Assembly: GCA_015075405.1 (NCBI GenBank)
Contig: JABTUK010000003.1
Location: 310,001 to 374,000, forward strand
Source: Anaerolineales bacterium
Lineage (GTDB): Bacteria > Chloroflexota > Anaerolineae > 4572-78 > J111
Direction: 5' to 3'
DNA: 64,000 nucleotides
The notes beneath the pieces were generated by a model. That model was not told where the DNA came from. It made no database searches and saw nothing but the letters and a program-made list of their open reading frames with translations. Shown one piece after another: positions 1 through 8,671 of this stretch. The stretch's first letter is position 1; each line of letters starts with the position of its first letter. Made by a program: the position numbers and the translations under genes.

Positions 1-411
1 TACACCCCCGACGAGTTTCAGGCCCAGGCCCGCGACGGTAAGCTGATGCACGCCCGGCCCGAAGACGGCGTGCGGCTGATCCAGGTGCCCTTTGTCCCCT
101 TAGGCGCATTGGGCAATCTGGCCTCCTTGAACCCTCTCCGCCCCCTATCCGACGAAAGCGAATGGCCCCGCTGCCAGGCCGTGTGGAACAAGCTTAGCGC
201 GCGCCAGCGCGAGGTGCTGCGCCTGCTGGCCGCCGGCCATACGCCGCAGCAAGTGGCCGAAAGCCTTTCCATTTCGATCAAAACCTTTAACAGCCACAAT
301 ACTAAAATCCTGGCCGAAAGCCGCCTGGCCTGGGCGCTGCCGGAAGAACAGCGGTTGGATTACCATTTTATCAAAGCCAGCTTTGGTCCGTTTTTGGACA
401 GGCTTTATTAG
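1..411 (+). CDS. C-terminal part of a LuxR-type helix-turn-helix protein (5' end outside the window)
   Basis: The reading frame is open from base 1, so the N-terminus is missing. The visible 136 residues hold a LuxR/GerE-type HTH: LSARQREVLRLLAAG, then QVAESLSISIKTFNSHNTKIL, the usual scaffold of this DNA-binding fold. About 30 residues follow, ending in FGPFLDRLY, which is longer than the usual LuxR C-terminus. The part before the HTH (RLIQVPFVPLGALGNLA) matches no domain I recognise. It ends about 200 bases upstream of cas10 and is followed by a strong hairpin terminator, so it is probably a separate transcript. Its position makes a regulator of the CRISPR locus conceivable, but nothing in the sequence proves this. 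Confidence 0.75.
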   Translation, partial: YTPDEFQAQARDGKLMHARPEDGVRLIQVPFVPLGALGNLASLNPLRPLSDESEWPRCQAVWNKLSARQREVLRLLAAGHTPQQVAESLSISIKTFNSHNTKILAESRLAWALPEEQRLDYHFIKASFGPFLDRLY

Positions 412-432
412 TGTAGCACATTTCTATGCCGG

Positions 433-460
433 AAAAAATCAGACACAGTTCTGATTTTTT
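433..460. terminator. Bidirectional hairpin terminator
   Basis: A perfect 11-bp stem (AAAAAATCAGA paired with TCTGATTTTTT) encloses a 6-base loop. It starts 22 bases after the stop codon of the HTH gene. The A-run and T-run on the two sides would let it work in both directions, separating the HTH gene from the cas operon. Confidence 0.75.
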
Positions 461-527
461 TCAGAAGTGTGGCTGATGTCAAGAATTTCAAGATGCGTTA
501 TCATGAGACAGATTGAAAAACTTCGTA

Positions 528-588
528 GGCTGGCATCCTTATGCCAGCCGATGACGCATAGGGATAGGGCGGCATAAAGATGCCAGCC
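528..588. repeat. REP-like palindrome
   Basis: GGCTGGCAT and ATGCCAGCC form a 9-bp stem with a 4-base loop at 528-549, and a further ATGCCAGCC lies at 579-587. A related palindrome (GACGGCAT ... ATGCCGTC) occurs near 49715. It lies between the HTH gene and cas10. No gene is seen in 412-622. Confidence 0.6.
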
Positions 589-622
589 TTGTTTTCGACC
601 AATTTTAGTGAAAGGAGCTGAT

Positions 623-3139
623 ATGGACGATAAGGTATTTCAAGCAGCTTTAGCCGGGCTGCTGCATGATGTGGGGAAGTTTGCGCAGCGGCAAGAAACT
701 AAAACCAGAAAGCATACGATAGTAGGCGAGGAGGCTTTTAAGGAAATTTTTGCAGCCATGATACCCTTTGCCTGGCAAGATGACATTGGCGATGCCATCA
801 AGTTTCATCATTCCACAAAACCGGAAGAGACAAGCAAACCCATTGTCAAAGTGGTAACGGTGGCCGATTGGTTGGCTTCGGCGGAACGGTTGGACGGGCA
901 TCCTGAACAGGTTGACCCCAATGCCACACCGCTATTGCCCATTACTGCCAGGGTGGAGCTAGACAAAGAATCTGGTGAGCATACCTGGGCTTTTCCATTG
1001 AAGCGGTTGGGCCTTGAAAGAAGTGATCTGTTTCCCGACCAATCTATATCCGTTGGGGAAAAAGATTACCAAACACTGTGGCAGGATTTCATAAAAGAGG
1101 TAGAGTCGTTTCCCCAACCGATTGATAGCTACAGCCGGTTAGCCGGTTTTATGAGTTTGGTGCGCCAATACACTACCCATATTCCTTCGGCCACCCCATG
1201 GGCCAAAGATAACCATAAACGTACCATACCTGATGTGAGTCTGTATGACCACTTAAAAGTGACCGCGGCCATTGCGCCCTGTTTGTTGTGTCTACTGGCT
1301 GAACACCCCGACCATTTGGATGAACTTCATAAAATAAGGTTCCCCAGAATATTTGATGATACCCGACCTGTGGCCCAACTTATCAGCGGCGATCTGTCGG
1401 GCATTCAATCTTTTATCTATCGCATTGCTGAACCGGAACGGGATAAATCGCACCGGTCTACGGCCAAACGGCTGCGTGGCCGTTCCTTCTATCTCAACTT
1501 ATTGAATGAATTGATTGTCGAGTGGTTTTTGCGTGAACTGAATTTGACCCCGGCCAATGCCTTGTTTGTGGGGGGCGGGCGGTTTGACCTATTGGCCCCA
1601 ATTGACTCAAAAACCTGTGACAAAATAAAGGGATTAACCCAACAGCTTGAAAAGTGGTTGGTTGACGAATTTGAGGCCGCTATTGGGTTGGTATTGGTTA
1701 CTAAGCCACTAAAGCCGGCCGATTTCAAAACTCTAAAGCGGGCTAATTTTGCCATTGACGAAAAATTAGCCAAAGCTAAACAGAAGAAATTTGCAGGGGT
1801 ATTATCGCCAAACTTTTTTGAGCCAGTATCTTACCTGCGCATCAACAACAACTCTGGTAAGCGTGTTTGCCGGGTATGTGGGTTAACCCCGCTTGAGATT
1901 ACGGGTGAGGAAGAAGAACAGACCTGTTCACTTTGCGAACAACATGCCCAAATGGGTAGATGGCTGCCCAAAACAAGGTATATTGCTCATATTTATTCTG
2001 CCAGCCCGCCAAAAATATTTAAAAGTGAAGAACGCGCTCCGATTGTTTTTGGCTACCCTATCAATATTAGCATCGTCTTACTGCAAGATGGCAACGAGGT
2101 TGATTTACTGCTCAAAGCTGTAGAACAGGAGGGCCTGGAAGCAGCAATTTATGTCTTAAATGATGAAGCGCCTGTCCCAACAAAAGAGTGGCCGCTTAAA
2201 ACCGCTCCGGCGCAACGCTATCTGGCTAATACAGCCCCACAAAATATTGATGGCAGCGGGCTGGAATTTGAGCAAATTGCCATATTCAGCAGCGGCACGC
2301 CCTTGTTGGGTATTCTTAAAGCAGACGTGGATCACCTGGGCTTGATTTTTAGTTTGGGGCTTGAACGGCCCACCATTTCACGGGTAGCAGCTTTAAGCCA
2401 CATCTTTGACCGCTTCTTTAGCGGCTACCTCAATACTCTGTGCCGGAGCGTAACCTGGCAATGGAAAGAAAGGTTAGCGAATGAAGAAAAAACCGCGCTA
2501 GAAGAAAGAGCCACCAAGGCCGGCGAGGACGGACGGCCGGTCAAGTTGGATCAGTTGGACAGCCTCTTTTACACCGTTTACGCCGGAGGGGACGATCTGC
2601 TGATTATCGGCCCCTGGGACCAGACGATTGAATTAGCCAGCCAATTATACACCGACTTTAGGGCCTACACCTGCCAGAATCCGAATATCACCCTCTCGGC
2701 GGGAATAGCTCTGGTTAAACCCCATTTTCCGGTGCAGCGATTTGTGGAGTTGACTAAAGAAGCTCTGGATGCCTCTAAACAAGAGCGCAACCGAATAACA
2801 GTTTTTGACCAAACGGCCATTTGGACGGATGAGCTTAAGCCTGACAGTTTTGACAGACTACTGGTCCTGGCCCACAAACTTTACGGGTTGGTTGAAGTTG
2901 AGAAAACAATGCCGCGTACCCTTATTCACGATATGCTGCGGATGCGCAAAGGCCCGGAGATTAAAGGCCATAACGGGGAAATGAAACCCATATGTACCCC
3001 TCAACTATTGTATTTACTAACCCGCCGCTTGCCCAAAGAGGTATTGCAAGATGATAAATTGAGAAATGCCATTTGGGGCGCATGGTCACATATCGAAATT
3101 CCATTATCGTATGTTAGCCTTAAAACAAGAAAGGAGTAA
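623..3139 (+). CDS. cas10: Cas10/Csm1, large subunit of the type III-A effector complex
   Basis: Cas10 is the signature type III subunit. It binds crRNA-guided complexes, and on target RNA recognition it cleaves ssDNA (HD domain) and makes cyclic oligoadenylates (Palm domain). Start: ATG 623 has GAAAGGAG six bases upstream; an in-frame GTG at 608 would precede this ribosome site, so 623 is chosen (838 aa). Visible: HD motif LLHDVGK with His15-Asp16; a zinc ribbon with Cys416/419 and Cys435/438; and the cyclase motif AGGDDLLII with Gly-Gly-Asp-Asp at residues 655-658. Both enzymatic centres look intact, so DNase and cOA synthase activities are both predicted. It is first in a tight + strand operon (5-bp gap to csm2). 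Confidence 0.97.
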   Translation: MDDKVFQAALAGLLHDVGKFAQRQETKTRKHTIVGEEAFKEIFAAMIPFAWQDDIGDAIKFHHSTKPEETSKPIVKVVTVADWLASAERLDGHPEQVDPNATPLLPITARVELDKESGEHTWAFPLKRLGLERSDLFPDQSISVGEKDYQTLWQDFIKEVESFPQPIDSYSRLAGFMSLVRQYTTHIPSATPWAKDNHKRTIPDVSLYDHLKVTAAIAPCLLCLLAEHPDHLDELHKIRFPRIFDDTRPVAQLISGDLSGIQSFIYRIAEPERDKSHRSTAKRLRGRSFYLNLLNELIVEWFLRELNLTPANALFVGGGRFDLLAPIDSKTCDKIKGLTQQLEKWLVDEFEAAIGLVLVTKPLKPADFKTLKRANFAIDEKLAKAKQKKFAGVLSPNFFEPVSYLRINNNSGKRVCRVCGLTPLEITGEEEEQTCSLCEQHAQMGRWLPKTRYIAHIYSASPPKIFKSEERAPIVFGYPINISIVLLQDGNEVDLLLKAVEQEGLEAAIYVLNDEAPVPTKEWPLKTAPAQRYLANTAPQNIDGSGLEFEQIAIFSSGTPLLGILKADVDHLGLIFSLGLERPTISRVAALSHIFDRFFSGYLNTLCRSVTWQWKERLANEEKTALEERATKAGEDGRPVKLDQLDSLFYTVYAGGDDLLIIGPWDQTIELASQLYTDFRAYTCQNPNITLSAGIALVKPHFPVQRFVELTKEALDASKQERNRITVFDQTAIWTDELKPDSFDRLLVLAHKLYGLVEVEKTMPRTLIHDMLRMRKGPEIKGHNGEMKPICTPQLLYLLTRRLPKEVLQDDKLRNAIWGAWSHIEIPLSYVSLKTRKE

Positions 3140-3144
3140 GTAAT

Positions 3145-3582
3145 ATGCCAAACCCAAACGATAGCCCTCAATACACTGTGGCGCAAATTAAAGACCACAT
3201 CAAAAATCTGTCTTCAATGAGCGCGTTAAAGCCGGAAGATTACTGCGAAGAAGGAGGACTGGCCCATAGTCTGGTTCAAGCCAAAGGCTTTGGCAAGGAT
3301 GACCTCAAAGTAACTCAACTACGCAAAGTTTTTGGCGAGTTACAAAAAATCCATCGTAAAGTGGAACGCGAAGCCAAAGAGGATAAATTTAATCGTTCAC
3401 AAATTTTATCTCTTTTACCCGTTTTGGCTTATGCTCGCGGGCGGAAGTTAATTCCGCCTGATTTCTATGAGTTGATGCGGATGAGTTTAGATGCGCAAAA
3501 ACTTCAAACAAATGAAGATTTTTTGCGTTTCTACGACTTTTTCCGGGCTGTTATTGCTTACCATAAATACCAGAATGTTTAA
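3145..3582 (+). CDS. csm2: Csm2, small helical subunit of the type III-A complex
   Basis: A 145-residue, charged, helix-rich protein between cas10 and csm3, the usual place and size of Csm2. Csm2 copies stack along the crRNA-target duplex in the complex belly. The central run (LRKVFGELQKIHRKVERE) and the block around SLLPVLAYARGRKLIPPDFYELM are typical of Csm2. AGGAG lies upstream of the ATG. The gene ends 11 bases before csm3. The call rests on position plus these motifs. Confidence 0.9.
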   Translation: MPNPNDSPQYTVAQIKDHIKNLSSMSALKPEDYCEEGGLAHSLVQAKGFGKDDLKVTQLRKVFGELQKIHRKVEREAKEDKFNRSQILSLLPVLAYARGRKLIPPDFYELMRMSLDAQKLQTNEDFLRFYDFFRAVIAYHKYQNV

Positions 3583-3593
3583 GGAGAGATAAA

Positions 3594-4421
3594 ATGACCA
3601 CTAATTGGCAATTTCAAGGTAAGTATATTATTCAGGGAGTCATCCATTGTGTCACCGGCCTGCATATCGGCGGGAATACTGAAGGTTTTGAAATCGGTGG
3701 AATGGACAACCCGATAATCATTAACCCATTGAATGAGCAACCTTATCTTCCTGGTTCATCTCTTAAAGGAAAGTTACGGCATCTTATGGAATGGCAAATG
3801 GGGTTAATTAAGCGCGACAATAAAGGGAATTATCCTCCTTACGATTGTGCAGAACTAAAACAACCACTTGAAAAAGTGGAAACTGATAAAGATAAAAACC
3901 AATGGCAAAAAGCGTATGCTTTGGGGCGAATTTTTGGCCCAGCCTCAAATGAAGACAAAGTCCGGGAAACCATTGGCCCTACCCGCCTGACCGTGCGCGA
4001 TACATTCCTCACTGAGACCAGCACCAAAGAACTGCAACAATGGTTGGGTGAAGGCATTTTCACCGAAGCCAAAACCGAAAACGCCATTGACCGGGTGACT
4101 TCTGAAGCTAATCCCCGCCCCATTGAACGGGTGCCGGCCGGGGCTGAATTTGAGTTTACCTTTATTTTTGATGTGTACCGGGATGATGATCCAACTTTGC
4201 TCAAAGAGTTGTTTGCAGCCATTGCCATGCTGGAAGATAGCGCCCTGGGCGGCGGCGGTTCGCGGGGACACGGCCAGATTAAATTTCAAAATCTCAAGGC
4301 CGAGTGGCGGCCGCTTGAATATTACAAAAACGGGACACAGCCCAAACCCATTACTGTTGTGGAAAATAAAACGGTAAAAGCTATTGTGACTGATTTCAAA
4401 ATATCCGACTGGCAGGTGTAG
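3594..4421 (+). CDS. csm3: Csm3, backbone RAMP subunit with target-RNA nuclease site
   Basis: Csm3 forms the backbone filament of the Csm complex and cuts target RNA at 6-nt steps. The 275-aa product has the RAMP signatures: TGLHIGG near residue 21, GGMDNPIIINP with Asp38 at the position of the catalytic aspartate, LPGSSLKGKLR near residue 55, and a glycine-rich loop GGGGSRGHGQ near residues 219-228. The catalytic Asp is present, so target RNA cleavage is expected. Ribosome site AAGGAGAG precedes the ATG. It is separated from csm4 by 5 bp. Confidence 0.96.
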   Translation: MTTNWQFQGKYIIQGVIHCVTGLHIGGNTEGFEIGGMDNPIIINPLNEQPYLPGSSLKGKLRHLMEWQMGLIKRDNKGNYPPYDCAELKQPLEKVETDKDKNQWQKAYALGRIFGPASNEDKVRETIGPTRLTVRDTFLTETSTKELQQWLGEGIFTEAKTENAIDRVTSEANPRPIERVPAGAEFEFTFIFDVYRDDDPTLLKELFAAIAMLEDSALGGGGSRGHGQIKFQNLKAEWRPLEYYKNGTQPKPITVVENKTVKAIVTDFKISDWQV

Positions 4422-4426
4422 CCATC

Positions 4427-5527
4427 ATGGACACCTACGCTGTAACCTTGCGGCCCAAAGGCTCTCATCTTGGCCCCATCACGGCGCAAACCCTGTTTGG
4501 CGCGACCTGTTGGGCCATAGACACGCTGCGCCTGACCGATGTGGCTGAATTGTTAGCCGGGTTCTCTGACCGGCCGCGTTTTGTCTTCAGCTCCGCCTTT
4601 CCTTTTATCCAGGGGTCAAAGGGATTGGTGCGCTTTTTACCCCAACCGGCGCTGCCGCCAGCCTCAATGGAGCATGTGCAAAAGCTGGCCGAAAAAAGAG
4701 CCGGCAGGGGTCATGGAGTCCAGTTTAAAGGCGCGGTCAAAAATATCCTTGATAGCGATGTCAAATCGGTAAAAAAAGCGGGATATGTTTCTGAGGGACT
4801 CTTTGCTCAAATCTGCGCGGGGGAGTGGAGTAGCCTTGTTTTGATTGAGATTTTGGGAGATAAGGTGGATACAGTTGGCGCAACCGGCGGCCCCCTGTGG
4901 TTGACAGATGAGCGCAAGCAAAGTTGGGGTACGATCCGGCCGGAAAATTCCTGGACAGTGGTTGATGTGCAGCGCAACGCTGTTGACCGGGTAGCCGGGG
5001 CCACCGCCGAAGGGCTGCTGTTTCATGAAACCCAAACCTTTTACCGTCGAGGGCAGGCCGGGCTGTGGTTTATTGTGCGGGCCGAAGCCGAAGTGTGGCC
5101 CTGGTTAGAGGCGGCCTTTCGCTACCTGGCCGATACCGGGCTGGGCGGCAAACGGACCATCGGCAAGGGACATTTTGATTTCGAGCCGCCTGTGCCCTAT
5201 ACCTTGCCTGATGCGCCCGATGCCGACAGTTTTATTACCCTGTCGCCTTATCTGCCCCGCTTTACCGGCGACCAAATAGAGGCCGAACCGCGCCGTTATA
5301 CCCTGCAAACTATCCGCCAAAAGGCCGAAAACAAATTTCCCGGCCCGGAACGGATGCAGGTTTACAGCGGCGGGCTGCGCTTGTTTGGCGAAGGCTCAAT
5401 TTTTGCCCTGCCGGAAAAACGGGAGGTGTTTGGCCGGTTGGCTTCTTTGGGGACGGTTAACAGTCATCCGGTTTATTACAATGGTTTGGCCCTGCCGGTG
5501 CTGGCTAAGTTGGGAGGTGGAATATGA
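4427..5527 (+). CDS. csm4: Csm4, RAMP subunit binding the crRNA 5' tag
   Basis: A 366-residue RAMP with TAQTLFGATCWAID near the N-terminus and the glycine-rich loop GLGGKRTIGKGHFDF at about 238-252. The C-terminus (GGLRLFGEGSIFALPE and onwards) is typical of Csm4. Csm4 caps the Csm3 filament, contacts Cas10 and holds the 8-nt repeat-derived 5' handle of the crRNA. The stop codon overlaps the csm5 start in an ATGA arrangement, suggesting translational coupling. Confidence 0.94.
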   Translation: MDTYAVTLRPKGSHLGPITAQTLFGATCWAIDTLRLTDVAELLAGFSDRPRFVFSSAFPFIQGSKGLVRFLPQPALPPASMEHVQKLAEKRAGRGHGVQFKGAVKNILDSDVKSVKKAGYVSEGLFAQICAGEWSSLVLIEILGDKVDTVGATGGPLWLTDERKQSWGTIRPENSWTVVDVQRNAVDRVAGATAEGLLFHETQTFYRRGQAGLWFIVRAEAEVWPWLEAAFRYLADTGLGGKRTIGKGHFDFEPPVPYTLPDAPDADSFITLSPYLPRFTGDQIEAEPRRYTLQTIRQKAENKFPGPERMQVYSGGLRLFGEGSIFALPEKREVFGRLASLGTVNSHPVYYNGLALPVLAKLGGGI

Positions 5528-7083
5528 ATTACAAACCTCAGCCAAAGCAGTTTCAGTTCAAAACAGTAAGTCCGGTTTTTGTGGGGAGTGGTAACGACAT
5601 CAAACCACTCTCATTTGTGGCTACCGCTAATACTGTTTATGTAATAGATGACAACCGTTTGTTTAACTCGTTATCGGCTAAAGAACAAGAACATTATCTG
5701 AACTGGATTGACCCTATCGTAGAGCAAATGAGTCGGCTAGAGCAGCAAATACAACAAGCCAAAGAGACTCGAAATGAAGATGCACGAAAAAGTTTAACCC
5801 CTCAGTTACGAAACCTTGAAGCGCAACTTTCTATTCAGGAGTTTATTCAACGCAGAATGAGGCCGCCCAATGCCGAGCAATTTGTTAAACAAAGAAACTG
5901 CATCGCCTACCAAGTAGAAATGATAAGACGACCTGAAACAAATGGTTTCAAAGCATGTTTGAAAGATGCTCAAAATCGGCCATACCTTCCCGGTACGGAA
6001 ATTAAGGGGGCATTGAGAACGGCTTTATTATTCGCTTTATTAGAAGAACCGGCTCACTATCAGGTTTTAAAGGAAGGGATACAAAATTTAAAGCCATTTG
6101 TAAATGACCCTAATCGGCTTAAACGAGAAATGCCCAAAGTTATTGATAAAGTGGAGAATGAGATATTAAGAGGGGGAAAAGATGATGCCAAATTTGACCT
6201 TTTACGTTTGGTGCGCGTCACCGACACTCTTCCCTTTGAAACAAAAAACCTTTTGTTAGAACGCTCCAAATCGGTTGGCACTAATCGGCAAACTGACGCA
6301 ATTGTAGAAACCATCAAACGAGATTTGACTGGTCAATTTCGTTTAGAGATGGTTGAAGATCAGCCAGAATTACTAACCCAACTGGGGTTAAATGCCCGAA
6401 GTGAACAAGTTAATTGGAGTTATCTGCTGTCGGCTTGTTATAAACATTCAGCCGCTATTTTGGAAGCTGAAGTAGCCTATTTTACGGGACGATACGAAGA
6501 AGTTGCCAGACGAGTTGAAGAATTACACCGGAAAAACACCCCTCAAACTCCTTTGTTACGGTTGGGAGGGGGACAAGGCTTGCTATCTATCACCACCGAT
6601 CTATGGCTGCGACACCGTGACCCGGATGTATATGAAATTTTCAGGCAGGCAGTAAGCAAATTGAGGAGATGGAATAATACCCAACCAGATAATTTCCCTA
6701 AAACTCGCCGGGTAATTTATCGCAACAATCAGCCGGTGGAGTTGTTAGGATGGATACAACTTATCCCACCCGAAGAGATTCAAAATAAAGTCAAAACTAA
6801 CATTAGAACAGAGCCAGTCATTCAAAATATATTACCACCGGCACCCAAAACTGTCTCGACTACTCCTACCGAATCAGCAACCAATCGTCGTAAAGGGCAA
6901 GTTAAGCGGTTTGACACGGCTAAAGGATATGGTTTTATCAAACCTGCTGGCGGTGGGGGAGATATATTTGTTCATATTTCTCAGGTTGAGGGAGGGCAAT
7001 TACGAGAAGGCGATACGGTTAGCTTTTTTGTTGGGCCAGGGAAAAAAGGCTTGGAAGCAAAAAATGTCAAACGGGAGAAATAA
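5524..7083 (+). CDS. csm5: Csm5 RAMP fused to a C-terminal cold-shock domain
   Basis: Residues 1 to about 420 are Csm5, the RAMP at the crRNA 3' end that recruits nucleases for maturation. Motifs: FKTVSPVFVGSG near the N-terminus, YLPGTEIKGALRTALLFALL near 153, and LLRLGGGQGLLSITTDLW near 350. After a Pro/Thr-rich linker (about 430-454), residues 455-519 form a complete cold-shock (CspA-type OB) domain: RRKGQVKRFD, RNP1-like KGYGFIKP, RNP2-like DIFVHISQV, then LREGDTVSF and KGLEAKNVKRE. Codon frame is continuous, so this is one protein of 519 aa, longer than a normal Csm5 by about this domain. The added domain should bind single-stranded RNA or DNA; a role in holding crRNA 3' ends or target RNA is my inference. 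The start overlaps csm4 (ATGA). Confidence 0.93.
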   Translation: MNYKPQPKQFQFKTVSPVFVGSGNDIKPLSFVATANTVYVIDDNRLFNSLSAKEQEHYLNWIDPIVEQMSRLEQQIQQAKETRNEDARKSLTPQLRNLEAQLSIQEFIQRRMRPPNAEQFVKQRNCIAYQVEMIRRPETNGFKACLKDAQNRPYLPGTEIKGALRTALLFALLEEPAHYQVLKEGIQNLKPFVNDPNRLKREMPKVIDKVENEILRGGKDDAKFDLLRLVRVTDTLPFETKNLLLERSKSVGTNRQTDAIVETIKRDLTGQFRLEMVEDQPELLTQLGLNARSEQVNWSYLLSACYKHSAAILEAEVAYFTGRYEEVARRVEELHRKNTPQTPLLRLGGGQGLLSITTDLWLRHRDPDVYEIFRQAVSKLRRWNNTQPDNFPKTRRVIYRNNQPVELLGWIQLIPPEEIQNKVKTNIRTEPVIQNILPPAPKTVSTTPTESATNRRKGQVKRFDTAKGYGFIKPAGGGGDIFVHISQVEGGQLREGDTVSFFVGPGKKGLEAKNVKREK

Positions 7084-7086
7084 GCT

Positions 7087-8073
7087 ATGGGCATTATCCA
7101 TCTAGCTCCGGTGGGCCGCTCGCCCGGCGCGGTGACGGCGGCGCTGGCGCACCTTAAACACGTTTATGAGGAACAACAACGCACCGGCCAACGGCTGGGA
7201 AAATCGGTGCTGCCGCGCCGGTTGGGGTATCCGGTGGAGCAAATTGTTCTGTTTGTGTCCGATGATGTCTACCGGGCGCGGCCGGGCAGCCTGGATACCA
7301 TTTACAACCAATATGGGGCTTATATCCCTATTCGGTCATATCTCGAAAAAGATAAGGTCAAAGTGGTAGATATTATTGCCGAGTTTGCCAAAAAAGAATT
7401 GAGTGATGGTAAACTGGCTCTCTATGCCCGGCGAGTGGATGTTAACAATTTTGAGAATTGCTTCCGGGCCATTGCCGAAACGGTGCTGGCCCTGGGCCGG
7501 CCGGATGACTTGGGTAAAACGCTTTGGGCCAATCTAACCGGCGGCACCAATATCCTCAATGCCGCTTTGTTGGAGGTGACCTTTTTAAGTGGGTTGATAA
7601 ATTCGCTCTATTACATTTTTGCCAATGAAGATGAACGGAGGTTTTTGCAACCGCTCAGCACAGACTACCGGCGATTTGTAGAGGATTACTGGCGTGATGT
7701 GCCGGTGGTAAAAACTACTTTTGATGAGCGTTACCGTCACCTGCTCTTCTTTTTGAGCGCTTCCCCTCAAGATTGGTGGGAAACGGATAGACTGTTTTAT
7801 GCGCTTCTACAAGAATTTTCCGAGTCCTTCCACAGTATCACCCTAGAACTCTTTCAAAAACAGTGGTTACGCAAAATGGGCCGCGAAATTGATTGGGAAT
7901 TAAATAAGGCGGGGCAAGAGACAGGACGTATTGGCATTACCGAGGAAGGTCGCAAAACTATTGAGCGGCTGGAAGGAGATTTGTTCCACACCCTAGTTCA
8001 GCGAGGGGAAGCCCCTTTGGTAGACGTACAGGAATTACGAGATAAGTTAGAGCAATCCAGGGTTGAGTTGTAA
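7087..8073 (+). CDS. CARF-domain protein with C-terminal winged-helix-like region, candidate cOA sensor
   Basis: A 328-aa protein directly after csm5 (3-bp gap, ribosome site GGGAGA). The N-terminal half is a Rossmann-like CARF fold: HLAPVGRSPGAVTAAL at the start, VLFVSDDVYRARPGS near 57, and the ligand-loop motif NLTGGTNILNAALLE near 150. The C-terminal part (about 220-305) is helical and ends in GRIGITEEGRKTIERLEGDL, which looks like the wing of a winged HTH. No HEPN R-x4-6-H or other nuclease motif is obvious. CARF-HTH proteins bind cyclic oligoadenylates and regulate transcription or act as ring nucleases. Its place at the end of the csm operon suggests it responds to Cas10 product. Exact family (Csa3-like or another Csx group) is not settled. 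Confidence 0.8.
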   Translation: MGIIHLAPVGRSPGAVTAALAHLKHVYEEQQRTGQRLGKSVLPRRLGYPVEQIVLFVSDDVYRARPGSLDTIYNQYGAYIPIRSYLEKDKVKVVDIIAEFAKKELSDGKLALYARRVDVNNFENCFRAIAETVLALGRPDDLGKTLWANLTGGTNILNAALLEVTFLSGLINSLYYIFANEDERRFLQPLSTDYRRFVEDYWRDVPVVKTTFDERYRHLLFFLSASPQDWWETDRLFYALLQEFSESFHSITLELFQKQWLRKMGREIDWELNKAGQETGRIGITEEGRKTIERLEGDLFHTLVQRGEAPLVDVQELRDKLEQSRVEL

Positions 8074-8200
8074 TTCTTCTCTTTCCCCAAATCCCGCCGG
8101 GCGACGGTGCGGGTGGTGAAGGGTAAAAGCGGCAAAACCTTACAGTGGCCCAGTTTACCATTAAGGTTGGGTGTTGATGGAGATGCAGGAGCGGCAGTAA

Positions 8201-8671
8201 CTAAGATGAGGGCGCTTGATTGGGGTCAAGCGTCACCAGTCCTTCGGACAGGGCGGCCTGGTTTAAGTGGGCATCTGCGCCGAGGAAGGTGAGGGGCGGA
8301 AGCCCGGCAGCAGCTAACTGTTGGTTGAGCAGGGTGGCCGTGGCCAGGTGAATGGCATCGGCTCCGCGCAGGGGGTACTTTTCAAGTAGAACGCAGGCGG
8401 TTTGCAACAGGGGTTCGGTCATTGGGGTAAGCCGGTATAAATCGTGCAGATGCTCGGTGAACCAGATGATGGTTTGAGCAAAATCCGAAGCGGAGAGCGC
8501 CCCCTCACGGCGGCGGCGGGCAAAGGCGCTCCACAATTCAACCCGCAATAGCTGCGAACTTATGACGGCCACCGGCGATTCTCCCAACAATAATTGGCGT
8601 AGCCAGTTGGCTCCGGTTTCGGCTACATATAATTTAACCGCTGCGCTGCTATCCAGATAATAATGGCTCAT
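8201..8671 (-). CDS. vapC: PIN-domain ribonuclease toxin, VapC-like
   Basis: A 156-aa PIN domain with the usual acidic residues: Asp7 in YYLDSSAAVKLY, Glu45 in LLRVELWSAF, Asp104 in RGADAIHLATA and Asp133 in FLGADAHLNQAA. VapC toxins cut tRNA or rRNA when released from their antitoxin. It overlaps the upstream antitoxin gene by 4 bp (8668-8671), so the two are translated as one operon. The pair lies on the strand opposite to the cas genes, between the CARF-wHTH gene and the CARF-HEPN gene. The 127 bases between 8073 and 8201 show no gene. Confidence 0.9.
   Translation of the reverse strand: MSHYYLDSSAAVKLYVAETGANWLRQLLLGESPVAVISSQLLRVELWSAFARRRREGALSASDFAQTIIWFTEHLHDLYRLTPMTEPLLQTACVLLEKYPLRGADAIHLATATLLNQQLAAAGLPPLTFLGADAHLNQAALSEGLVTLDPNQAPSS

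Noticed and set aside
608-622. GTG 608 as the cas10 start
   Set aside because: The ribosome site GAAAGGAG lies after it and before ATG 623.
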